From Haloarculaceae archaeon (lineage in GTDB: Archaea > Halobacteriota > Halobacteria > Halobacteriales > Haloarculaceae), in NCBI GenBank assembly GCA_007122455.1, contig SKTU01000149.1, positions 1 to 39,828 on the forward strand: 39,828 nt of DNA. The letters run 5' to 3'. The notes under the pieces are model-generated. The model ran no database searches, was not told where the DNA came from, and saw only the letters and a list, made by a program, of their open reading frames with translations. The position numbers and the translations under genes were made by a program. Below are positions 1 through 7,506 of this stretch, one piece after another (the stretch's first letter is position 1; the number at the start of each line of letters is the position of its first letter).

Positions 1-165
1 CACCGAGGCTTATGACACTTACGTCCAACCCTGTTGTTCCGAGTTCAGTATACTCCATCCCTTGAATATCGACGTTCTCTTTGTTATTTCCTTCTCCTGC
101 TGCTCTGGCACGGCTAACTTAGCGAAACGGTCGGGAGGGTTCGGCTCCTCTCGGAGGTGATCAAC
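1..165. other. No gene recognised at the left edge
   Basis: I see no supported gene here. A 12-bp sequence at 26-37 (CAACCCTGTTGT) recurs at 251-262 inside the transposase relic. The only long frame is a minus-strand reading antisense to that relic, with no recognisable motif. The segment may be flanking or internal debris of the insertion sequence whose remnant follows. Confidence 0.5.
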
Positions 166-456
166 ATGAACCTTCCCGAGTCGGCAGAGATGCTGGAGGA
201 GATTGTAGTTTTTCGAGCGTGAGCGGACGGTCGCCCGTCTGTCGAACTGGCAACCCTGTTGTACAACCACGGTGTGAGTCTTCGCAAGGTTAAGCGAGTG
301 CTCGGTTGGCTTGGCGTCGATTTGCGGTCATCGAGGAATTTCTCGGCGAACTACCATTCTTCGGACTGCTTCGAAGACGAGGACGGCAACCGTCCCGATT
401 TCAAGACGACCGACGCGACCGCCTACCCAATAAAAGACGAAATCGACGATGAGTAA
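166..456 (+). pseudogene. Transposase relic with internal stop
   Basis: A Shine-Dalgarno-like GGAGGTGA (152-159) precedes ATG 166. The frame reads MNLPESAEMLEEIVVFRA, meets TGA at 220-222, then continues in the same frame through ADGRPSVELATLLYNHGVSL and RKVKRVLGWLGVD. This resembles the N-terminal region of haloarchaeal IS6-like DDE transposases (family call from memory). After LGVD the resemblance stops and an unrelated acidic tail runs to the stop at 454-456. No DDE catalytic domain is present. It is a non-functional remnant, disabled by a nonsense change and by loss of the C-terminal two thirds. Confidence 0.6.
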
Positions 457-510
457 GATCAATGCAATAAACGTTGATGTAGTATCGGATCAAACACTCT
501 AGATCAAATC

Positions 511-1182
511 ATGAAGACCGAATATAACGGGATCACGTTCGAACGACCGGGCCACGCAACCGTCCGCATCGAAAGCACCGACGGAACTGTTATTTACATC
601 GATCCGTGGAGTGAGGTGATCGACGATGCCCCCGGCGATGCTGATTTCGTGTTCGTAACCCATGATGACCGTGACCACTACGATCCCGAGGCAATACGGG
701 CCGTATCCTCTGAACGGACGATTGTAGCTGCATATGAAGAAGTCGATACAAGCGATGTATCACAGGACGTGACGCCGCTTCCGTACGATGGAGCGGCCAC
801 AGTCGGTGAAATCGAGGTGCGGACAGTCCCCGCATATAATCGCCCAGACGGTGAACACCTGCAGGATAACGGAGAACCGTTCCACGCGAAAGGTGAGGTT
901 ATTGGGCTGATTCTTCTGATCGACGGGACCTCAATCTACGTGCCGAGCGATACTGATTTCCTCGACGAACATCGGAACATCGACGCAGACGTTGTCATAC
1001 CACCGATCGGAGGGTCCTACACCATGGATCGTCACGAAGCGGCCGAGATGATCGAGAGTATAGGTCCCGACCTCGTATTGCCAGTTCATTACAATACGGA
1101 TGCGGTCCCTGGACTCGATACTGATGCAAAGACATTCAAGAAGGAAATAGAAGCCAAAGGACCTCGGGTTGTTCTTTTCTGA
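511..1182 (+). CDS. Metallo-beta-lactamase-fold hydrolase, UlaG-like
   Basis: This 223-residue protein looks like an intact member of the UlaG-like metallo-beta-lactamase superfamily, metal-dependent hydrolases often of unknown substrate. The first metal motif reads THDDRDHYDP (residues 50-59), so the usual HxHxDH is HxDxDH: the second histidine is aspartate D53. Further metal-site elements follow: SDTDFL about residue 147, GGSYTMD about 168 and PVHYN near 193. There is no signal peptide, so it is probably cytosolic. It stands alone, with its start preceded by two GATCAAA repeats (488-494 and 502-508) whose meaning is unknown. The fold is fairly certain; the substrate is not. Confidence 0.8.
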   Translation: MKTEYNGITFERPGHATVRIESTDGTVIYIDPWSEVIDDAPGDADFVFVTHDDRDHYDPEAIRAVSSERTIVAAYEEVDTSDVSQDVTPLPYDGAATVGEIEVRTVPAYNRPDGEHLQDNGEPFHAKGEVIGLILLIDGTSIYVPSDTDFLDEHRNIDADVVIPPIGGSYTMDRHEAAEMIESIGPDLVLPVHYNTDAVPGLDTDAKTFKKEIEAKGPRVVLF

Positions 1183-1211
1183 TTGAACTTACGCTTGTCC
1201 CCTTCACGAAA

Positions 1212-1661
1212 TCACTGTGGCGACCACAGTGTCACTATTCGTTGCTCTATCGCCGTGAGTACGGTTGAGTATACTTCGAGTGGATGGAGTGACAAGAGTT
1301 CGAGGTCAGTGACTTCGGTGGCGGATGGTGGCTCATGAAAGTGCAATCGGGTGTTGTGCGTGTTCGGGTGCCGGTCCCAGCGGCACTCCCAGAGCTCTCC
1401 ATCCTCGTGTTCTTCGACGTAGTGGACCGAGAAATCACCTGTTGTGAACCACCGAATGTCGAGTCGGGCCGCTGTCACCGAGTCCGGGTATCGTCCAGCG
1501 TCGAACAGTCCATGAAGCAGTCGAGGTTCGTACGAATCCGGGCCGAATGCGGTCTCGGCGACGAGTGAATCTGACGTAAGATGTCGCTTCAGCAGGCGCA
1601 GCGTCTGTCGATCCGGTGGACCTGTCGAGTGAGGCGCTGAATCTTCCGGTGGCGGGCTCAT
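1212..1661 (-). CDS. Hypothetical partner of the winged-helix regulator
   Basis: I do not recognise this 149-residue protein. It starts with a proline-rich, low-complexity stretch (about 18 residues), followed by a compact alpha/beta-looking region. It carries an HYVEEHEDG segment, a tryptophan-rich LWECRWDRHPN segment and an HFHEPPSA segment, and ends ERIVTLWSPQ-like. No membrane segment or signal is seen. Its ATG follows the TAA of the upstream regulator gene with zero spacing, so the two are co-transcribed and probably translationally coupled. This suggests a functional pair, such as regulator and effector or an antitoxin/toxin-like couple. I have the impression that similar pairs recur in haloarchaeal accessory regions, but cannot verify it. 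Confidence 0.7.
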   Translation of the reverse strand: MSPPPEDSAPHSTGPPDRQTLRLLKRHLTSDSLVAETAFGPDSYEPRLLHGLFDAGRYPDSVTAARLDIRWFTTGDFSVHYVEEHEDGELWECRWDRHPNTHNTRLHFHEPPSATEVTDLELLSLHPLEVYSTVLTAIEQRIVTLWSPQ

Positions 1662-2189
1662 TTACGCTGGAATCAGATGCCCGTCGTTCTGGGAGATCTG
1701 GCGAGCAAGTTCGTACAGTCGGATATCTCGAATCACACCCTGCCACTCGCTGACTGCGGTCATTCGCTCGTGAATGGTTTCGTGGTCACCGCGGTCGAAC
1801 ACGGAGATATCCGTTGGGTCTGTCGTCCCGAACTGTGCTTCATATTCCGTCCGCCGCGACTCAAGCGACTCCACGCGATCAATGATCTCTTCGACTGAGA
1901 GTTCGGTTGCGATCCGACTGGCGTCCTGCCACTCGAGATACCCCTCGTTTCGTTCGTATGTCGGTGGACGGCTGTCTCTATCGACTCGGACGATACCCAT
2001 CTCCACCAAGCGGTCGAGATGCTTTTTGGCGGCGTTTGGAGAGCAGTCCGCAAGCTCAGCGATTTCGGTGTACGCAGTCGGAGACGTAATCCCGAGGATG
2101 ACGTCGTAGACACGACCAAACGTGTCTGTTCCCGTCTGCCACCGTCGCTGGGTTTCGTCGGACTCGGGAGCCGGATCGAACTCGGTCAT
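1662..2189 (-). CDS. Winged-helix transcriptional regulator
   Basis: This 175-residue protein carries an N-terminal winged helix-turn-helix at about residues 25-75: AYTEIAELADCSPNAAKKHL is a classic recognition segment, followed by DRLVEMGIVRVDRDSRPPTY as the wing. The remainder is helical (SVEEIIDRVESLESRRTEYE) and may dimerise. It resembles the small regulator families of haloarchaea (DUF7342-like, from memory). The start is supported by an AT-rich box at 2213-2221 on the minus strand, about 27 nt upstream of ATG 2189, consistent with a leaderless transcript. It is the first gene of a two-gene operon and probably autoregulates it, given the divergent promoter region it shares with the antitoxin relic. 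Confidence 0.8.
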   Translation of the reverse strand: MTEFDPAPESDETQRRWQTGTDTFGRVYDVILGITSPTAYTEIAELADCSPNAAKKHLDRLVEMGIVRVDRDSRPPTYERNEGYLEWQDASRIATELSVEEIIDRVESLESRRTEYEAQFGTTDPTDISVFDRGDHETIHERMTAVSEWQGVIRDIRLYELARQISQNDGHLIPA

Positions 2190-2201
2190 ACCTATCTGTA
2201 A

Positions 2202-2471
2202 GTGGCTTTCATCAATATATCTTCTGTCTCTTCAAATATATGCAAGTATATTGGGTTGGCTCTCTACGAACGTGAACGTATCACGCTTGGCGACGCTGCA
2301 CGACTTGCTGATGCCGACCGCTGGACGATGCGTGATATCCTCCGTGAACACGGCGTTGAACTCCGACTCGGTCTCGTTGACGAGGACGACGCAGCCTACG
2401 AGGCAGAGGCAGCGAGCGATCTCAGGTTCAGTGATGAGGACTCGGACGATGAAGAGTCGCGTGCGAAATGA
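2202..2471 (+). CDS. UPF0175-like antitoxin with altered N-terminus
   Basis: Residues about 14-65 (ALYERERITLGDAARLAD, then MRDILREHGVELRLG) match the small helix-turn-helix-like UPF0175 antitoxins paired with PIN toxins in haloarchaea. The expected N-terminal segment is missing. The first dozen residues (MAFINISSVSSNI) are encoded by the AT-rich promoter of the divergent regulator, so the gene was probably truncated at its 5' end and the start is uncertain. The acidic C-terminus overlaps the toxin start by ATGA (2468-2471), the usual antitoxin-toxin coupling. Since the partner toxin is frameshifted, the gene is likely a relic in decay even though it remains open. Confidence 0.55.
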   Translation: MAFINISSVSSNICKYIGLALYERERITLGDAARLADADRWTMRDILREHGVELRLGLVDEDDAAYEAEAASDLRFSDEDSDDEESRAK

Positions 2472-2912
2472 CAGATGGCAGTATTCCAGCGAACCCAAGC
2501 GTTCCCAACACGACTGTCCTTTCGAACTTCGCGTACATCGATCAGCTGTGGGTGATTGCAGGGCTCTCTGGTATCTGTACGGTTCCGGTCGTTTACGAGG
2601 AACTCGAAAACGCCGTTGATGACCACCCGTATCTCCAGTCAGCACTCGACATACTCGGCGACGAGATTCCAGTCACAACGGTGTCGGAAACAGTCGCAAA
2701 TAGAGACGCGGTTGTTAGTGGCCATCTCGATTCGGGTGAAGTACGAGCGTTTGCACTCGCAGATTCCCACGGCGCCGACTGCTTACCGACGACGGGGATG
2801 CTCGGTCATTCGCGAAAGCTCAAGGCGTGACCGTTGTCGGGTCGGTCGGCATCCTGTTAGCTTCACTTGACGCTGGCAAGATCGACGAATCAACCGCTAA
2901 TGAGTGGCTGTC
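2468..2912 (+). pseudogene. PIN-domain (VapC-like) toxin, frameshifted
   Basis: The frame from ATG 2468 encodes a PIN-type ribonuclease toxin: NTTVLSNFAYIDQL at the N-terminus, TVPVVYEELENAVDDHPYLQ in the middle and LDSGEVRAFALADSHG near the second acidic site. After position about 2777 the true protein continues in the +2 frame: LLTDDGDARSFAKAQGVTVV, then GILLASLDAGKIDESTANEW. The catalytic DDGD segment is therefore out of frame and the original frame stops at 2828. The end of the PIN sequence is joined at about 2905-2912 directly to the integrase relic. The reading as a dead toxin is firm; the family label is from recognition of the fold's sequence pattern. Confidence 0.75.
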
Positions 2913-3600
2913 GACGCCCTCGAAGACGGCACCGGGACGTGGGATGCTGTCCGCGCGCTCCGCGACCGGGCGCTCGTGGTCGGTCTCTGCTATACCGGAA
3001 TCCGCGCTGGCGAGCTGCTCGATCGCCCCGACGACGATCGCCGCAACGGCATCCGGTGGCGTGATGTCGATCTCGAGGACGGCCGTGTGACGGTCCTCTC
3101 GAAGAAACAGCGGTGGGATGATCGCTCACGTCCTGAACAGACGATCCACGCGCTGCGAATGCTCGAACGCGTCATCGATCCAGCCGACAACTGGCCTGTC
3201 TTCCCGACGCTCTCGCCGGAGAAACTCTTCTTACCGCTTCGAGCTGCGCTCGCCGATGATGGATACTCCGACGTCGAGATAGACGAATATCTCTCGAAAG
3301 ATCGGCTCTGTCGACTCTATTCGACGTACGAACTGACGCCCGATCCACTCCAGACGTCTGGTGGTTGATCGGTGATGAAACGACTCACTGAGGCTGCCGA
3401 GATCGATCTATAGCAGGGCACCTATCTGCAGCCCCACGGCGGCCGACGCGGAGCCGGCGAAGTGATGGTCCGAACCCACGATACGCGGCCGCAGCGAGAC
3501 TTCTCGACAACACCGAGGAGATGGTTCAGGAACGCTACTCCCATATCGAAGCAGGCGAACTCGCCGTCCTTGCCACCGTCGACCGAGATAACAAAACAGG
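2904..3600 (+). pseudogene. Tyrosine recombinase (integrase) relic
   Basis: The open part (2904-3368) reads as the catalytic domain of a haloarchaeal XerC/D-type integrase, with the first catalytic arginine in CYTGIRAGELL. In-frame TGA (3366-3368) and TAG (3411-3413) follow, between which KRLTEAAEIDL is readable. After the second stop comes PHGGRRGAGEVMVR, containing the HxxR motif (H at 3435, R at 3444). A frameshift at about 3478-3490 moves the rest, AAARLLDNTEEMVQERYSHI, to another frame; the catalytic tyrosine codon is at 3536-3538. The N-terminal core-binding domain is absent, replaced by the toxin relic. All catalytic motifs are recognisable, so inactivation may be fairly recent. Confidence 0.8.
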
Positions 3601-5187
3601 TTACTCGAGCGGAACCTCGACAAGCGACATTACATCGTTCGTGAGCGCATCCCGCAACGCTTCCTCGAGTTCGTCCCATTCTTTGGGGCGATACCCCTCG
3701 ATACCGAAGCTCTCGGCGAGCGTCATAAAGTCGGGATTCGTGAGTCCCGTTCCGAACGACTCGCCGCGGTGGGCCTGCTGCTTCTCGGAGATCAGTCCGT
3801 AATCGTCGTCGACGAACAGCAGGATCGTATAGCCACATCCCACCCTCGTCGCGGTTTCGATCTCGGCACCGTTCATCAGAAACCCGCCGTCGCCGGTCGC
3901 CGCGACGACCGCCGTGTCGGTCGCGAGATCGGCGGCGATCCCTCCCGGAACCGAGATGCCCATCGACGCCAGCCCGTTCGAGATGATACACGTGTTGGGT
4001 TCGTAGGTGAGGAAGTTCTGTGCGATCCGCATCTTGTGGCTCCCGACGTCGGAAATCAGGACGTCCGCAGCGTCCATGACATCCCGTAAAACGGGCAGAA
4101 CCGTCCGTACGGTGAACGGATCATCCTCCGACGGGTCGGCTGCGACATCAGCAAGGATGTGATCCCTGAGATCGCCGTACCATGTCTCGTCGAACTGCGT
4201 CTCGTTTTCGTCCACCCGCTCGGTAAGCTTCGCGAGTGCCGTCGAGAGATCACAGACGAGTTCGAGGTTTGGGTTGTACGCCTCGTACACCTCTGCTGGC
4301 TCGCTGTCGATGTGCACGATGATTGTGTCCGTCCCCTTGTTCCAACCGGCCGGGTCGTGTTCGGCGATGTCGTATCCGACGGTGAGGATGAGGTCGGCCA
4401 TCTCGATCGCATCCGATGCCTCCTGATGGTCACCGGAATCCAGGGTCAACAGCGACTGTGGCGAGCGATCCGAGATCGCCCCCTTCCCCATATACGTCGA
4501 CGCGACGGGGATGTCGGTCGTCTCGACGAACTCGCGGAGTCGCGCCGTGGCGTCCGTCCGTACCGCTCCGTTCCCCGCGATAATCAGCGGCCGGTCGGCT
4601 TCTTCGAGGAACGCCTGGACTCGTTGGAGCAGTTCCGAGTCCGGGGATGCGAGTCGGACACGCTCACGAGGGTCCATCGGAGTGGCGTCGGCCTCCGAGC
4701 CGGCGACGTCTTCGGGGAATTCGAGATGAGTCGCGCCGGGTTTCTCGTATTCGGCAACCTTGAACGCCTTCCGGACGGATTCGCTGATGATGTCGGGATC
4801 GTTGAGCTGCGTGTTCCACTTCGTGATCGGTCCGAACATGCCGACGATGTCGAGTGCCTGGTGGCTCTCCTTGTGCAGGCGCTCCAATCCACCCTGTCCC
4901 GTGATCGCGACGAGAGGTGCTTTGTCCAGGTTCGCGTCCGCGACACCCGTGATGAGATTCGTCGCACCGGGACCGAGCGTCCCGAGACAGACGCCCGCGT
5001 CGCCCGTGAGTCGCCCGTGAACGTTGGCCATGAACGCGGCTCCCTGCTCGTGGCGAACCGGGACGAACGCAATTTCCGAGTCCCGAAGCGAGAAGAGTAG
5101 ATCTTCGGTCTCTTCGCCGGGAACACCGAACACGTGCTCGACGCCTTCGCTCTCGAGACAGCGCACGAGCAGATCCGATGCGTTCAT
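3601..5187 (-). CDS. TPP-dependent decarboxylase, acetolactate-synthase-like (possible 2-oxoglutarate decarboxylase)
   Basis: This 528-residue enzyme has the three-domain architecture of the acetolactate synthase / benzoylformate decarboxylase superfamily. The cofactor-activating glutamate is E47 (RHEQGAAFMA), LGPGATNL is at 71-78, and the diphosphate-binding motif GDGGFLMN is at 432-439. Segments such as LVRCLESEGVEHVFGVPGEE, KESHQALDIV, ITKWN and SDVGSHKMRIAQNF resemble, from memory, the cyanobacterial enzyme first annotated as acetolactate synthase and later shown to decarboxylate 2-oxoglutarate to succinate semialdehyde. No regulatory ilvN subunit gene is adjacent. It overlaps the upstream dehydrogenase gene by 4 nt (ATGA), which supports a semialdehyde product. 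A catabolic acetolactate synthase is the main alternative. Confidence 0.85.
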   Translation of the reverse strand: MNASDLLVRCLESEGVEHVFGVPGEETEDLLFSLRDSEIAFVPVRHEQGAAFMANVHGRLTGDAGVCLGTLGPGATNLITGVADANLDKAPLVAITGQGGLERLHKESHQALDIVGMFGPITKWNTQLNDPDIISESVRKAFKVAEYEKPGATHLEFPEDVAGSEADATPMDPRERVRLASPDSELLQRVQAFLEEADRPLIIAGNGAVRTDATARLREFVETTDIPVASTYMGKGAISDRSPQSLLTLDSGDHQEASDAIEMADLILTVGYDIAEHDPAGWNKGTDTIIVHIDSEPAEVYEAYNPNLELVCDLSTALAKLTERVDENETQFDETWYGDLRDHILADVAADPSEDDPFTVRTVLPVLRDVMDAADVLISDVGSHKMRIAQNFLTYEPNTCIISNGLASMGISVPGGIAADLATDTAVVAATGDGGFLMNGAEIETATRVGCGYTILLFVDDDYGLISEKQQAHRGESFGTGLTNPDFMTLAESFGIEGYRPKEWDELEEALRDALTNDVMSLVEVPLE

Positions 5188-6584
5188 TCGGTCGGTACCT
5201 CGTCTTCGTCATTCGTCTCTGGCTGCTGGCGCCAGACGGTCTTGCGATTGACGAACTCCTTGATCCCGGCTTCCGAGAGCTCACGGCCGTAGCCGGATTC
5301 TTTCACACCACCGAACGGGACGCGCGGATCAGACTTCACCAGTTCGTTGATGTATACACAGCCAGCGTCGATACGGCTGGCCACCCGCTCGCCGCGCTCG
5401 AGGTCGTCCGTCCAGATGCTGGCTCCGAGACCGAACTCCGTGTCGTTCGCTTTCTCGACGGCGGTCTCCTCGTCGGGGACTCGGTAGACGGCTGCTACGG
5501 GGCCGAACACCTCCTCGGCGTCGACTGGACACCCCCGTGGAACGTCCGCGAGCACCGTTGGCGGATAGTACGCCCCGTCGCGGTCGAGCGGCTCACCGCC
5601 GGTGAGCACCGTCGCACCGGCGTCGACGCTCTCGGTCACCTGTTCGTGAATCCCTTCCATGAGGTCCTGGCGTGCCTGCGGTCCGACGTCCGTGTCGTGG
5701 TCCATCGGGTCGCCAACAGTGAACGACTCGACTTCCGCGACGAACCGCTCGATGAACGCCTCGTAAACGGCGTCGTGGACGACGAACCGCTTGGCAGCGA
5801 TACACGATTGACCACCGTTCAGGTTACGTGCCCAGGCAGCGGTCGTCGCGGCAGCTTCGACGTCAGCGTCATCGAGGACGACGTACGGATCGCTCCCGCC
5901 GAGTTCGAGAACGGTCTTCTTGAGGTTCTCGCCGGCCGTGCCAGCGACCGCTTGTCCCGCCGGGCCGCTCCCAGTCAGCGTCGCCGCTTTGACGCGCGGA
6001 TCCGAGAGGACCGCGTCGACGCGATCTGATGAGATCAGCAGCGTCTGGAACGTACCGTCGGGAAACCCGGCGTCGCGGAACACGTCCTCGATAGCGAGTG
6101 CACACTCCGGCACGTTCGAGGCGTGTTTGAGGAGCCCGACGTTCCCCGCCGCTACGTAGGGGGCTGCGAATCGAAACACCTGCCAGAACGGGAAGTTCCA
6201 CGGCATGATTGCGAGTACGGGCCCAAGCGGTTCGTGGACCGTCTTCACGGTCGAACCCGGCGGACTCGGATGCTGTTCGTCCTGTAGATAGCGTCCCGCG
6301 TGCTCAGCGTAGTAATCACAGACCCACGCGCACTTTTCGACCTCCGCCTCGGCCTGGGCGATCGGCTTGCCCATCTCACGAGTCATCAGTTCCGCGTAGT
6401 CGGTCATCCGGTCACGAAGCAACGTAGCCACCTCCGCGAGTGTCGTTTCGCGCTCCGCCACGGACCAGTCTCTGAACGTTTCGAACGTCGATTCGGCCCT
6501 CGAAAGCCGCTCTTCGACCTGCCCGTCGTCGTGTTCGTCGTACGTTTCGATCGTCTCTCCGGTCGCAGGATTGATTCGTTCCAT
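5184..6584 (-). CDS. Aldehyde dehydrogenase, succinate-semialdehyde type
   Basis: This is a full-length (466 residues) NAD(P)-dependent aldehyde dehydrogenase. The nucleotide-binding and catalytic signatures are all present: MPWNFPFWQVFRFAAP (128-142), KHASNVP with K153, LTGSGPAGQ, general-base glutamate E227 in LELGGSDP, and nucleophile C261 in GGQSCIAAKRF. These sequences fit the GabD1/Sad-like succinate-semialdehyde dehydrogenases found also in cyanobacteria. It is the first gene of a two-gene operon, and its stop overlaps the ATG of the TPP enzyme. The likely role is oxidation of succinate semialdehyde to succinate. Substrate assignment is inference; the family is secure. Confidence 0.9.
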   Translation of the reverse strand: MERINPATGETIETYDEHDDGQVEERLSRAESTFETFRDWSVAERETTLAEVATLLRDRMTDYAELMTREMGKPIAQAEAEVEKCAWVCDYYAEHAGRYLQDEQHPSPPGSTVKTVHEPLGPVLAIMPWNFPFWQVFRFAAPYVAAGNVGLLKHASNVPECALAIEDVFRDAGFPDGTFQTLLISSDRVDAVLSDPRVKAATLTGSGPAGQAVAGTAGENLKKTVLELGGSDPYVVLDDADVEAAATTAAWARNLNGGQSCIAAKRFVVHDAVYEAFIERFVAEVESFTVGDPMDHDTDVGPQARQDLMEGIHEQVTESVDAGATVLTGGEPLDRDGAYYPPTVLADVPRGCPVDAEEVFGPVAAVYRVPDEETAVEKANDTEFGLGASIWTDDLERGERVASRIDAGCVYINELVKSDPRVPFGGVKESGYGRELSEAGIKEFVNRKTVWRQQPETNDEDEVPTE

Positions 6585-6933
6585 TGGTGTGTCAGCTCTG
6601 TGTTGTCGTTTTCTTCCGAGTGGTTACCGAGTGACCGTCTCTGGTACCCTTCTACGCAGAACACGCATCCCACAGATCGACGGGCGAGTCTCACTACGTT
6701 CTGGGGCCGTCCGTCGCCACCTCGATTCCTCGGCGCTCGGCAAACCCGTTATGTAGCTGCTCTCCCGGCCTTTCACGCGAAGCCACCTCCGTCCAGTATC
6801 AGTCAGTGTCTGTTACAGCCACTCACACTACGTCGCGAACTCACTTGAATACCGGCGCTACTATCCCCGATGGTGGTGTGAATGGCATCGGGAACTAATC
6901 CCGGGGTCCACGTCTGCTCTGTCTTGGTGAGAT
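6585..6933. other. Intergenic region without recognised gene
   Basis: These 349 bp separate the dehydrogenase operon from the desuccinylase relic. I see no coding signal with haloarchaeal character, no RNA-gene structure and no clear repeat. A T-rich stretch near 6608-6615 sits about 27 nt upstream of the dehydrogenase start (minus strand) and could be a weak TATA-like element. Confidence 0.5.
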
Positions 6934-7506
6934 TCAGTCGTGAGCGCGGCCGGTTCGCTCTTCGATAATTCGTTCCTGCATCTCACCGATCCTGATGAAA
7001 TGACAGAGTGGATTTCCGGGGTATACGACTGGATTTTCGAGCACACCGACGAGAAGCCCCGTAAACGGTGCCTTCACCGTCGTCTCATCGCTTTTAAACG
7101 GATTTGTAATCCGGCAGATCGTCTCGCCTTCGTGAACTAATTCTCCCCGTTCGTAGTGCATTTCGACGATCCCACCAGCGTCAGCCCGGAGCCACGTTTT
7201 GTCGTTCCAGCCCTCGATAACTGTGCGCCACCCTGGCCACCGAACGGTTTCCTGCTGATAGATGCCATACTCGGCGAACACACTCCGAACTCCATCAAGC
7301 GCGTGATCGATTAATTCTCGCTCGAAGCGATGTGCCTTGCCCATTTCGGGGGTGATCGTCGGAACGCCGTCGTCTGTCGCTTCCCGACGGAGCATCCCCT
7401 CCGAACCTTTGCCAGCCATAATGAGATTCGTTCCGAACGCGCGAGCGAGTCGCGCAGCTCCCTTATTGTCCATGTCAGCACGGACGTGGAGCATGTTCGC
7501 CCGCCC
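6934..7506 (-). pseudogene. Succinylglutamate desuccinylase/aspartoacylase-like C-terminal fragment
   Basis: The C-terminal ~190 residues of an AstE/AspA-family (M14-like) zinc amidohydrolase are intact and open: LHVRADMDNKGAARLARAFG, VPTITPEMGKAHRF, VFAEYGIYQQETVRWPGWRT, KTWLRADAGGIVEMHYERGE, then TVKAPFTGLLVGVLENPVVY. The last segments form the barrel-sandwich domain typical of the family. The N-terminal part with the zinc-binding HxxE is missing. At about 7505 the sequence switches to a glutathionyl-hydroquinone-reductase-like head in another frame, so this is the 3' half of a gene broken by a deletion or recombination. The short open frame could still be translated, but without the metal site it cannot be the active enzyme. 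Confidence 0.75.

Noticed and set aside
19-270. Minus-strand 83-residue reading frame at the left edge
   Set aside because: It is antisense to the transposase relic, has no recognised motif and no start signal.
2501-2510. Asparagine instead of the first aspartate in the PIN toxin (NTTVLSNFA)
   Set aside because: I recall the same Asn in some related toxins, so it is not clear evidence of inactivation; the frameshift is.
4159-5100. Long plus-strand open frame opposite the TPP enzyme
   Set aside because: It is antisense to a well-supported gene, is rich in Arg/Val typical of shadow frames in GC-rich DNA, and has no family motif.
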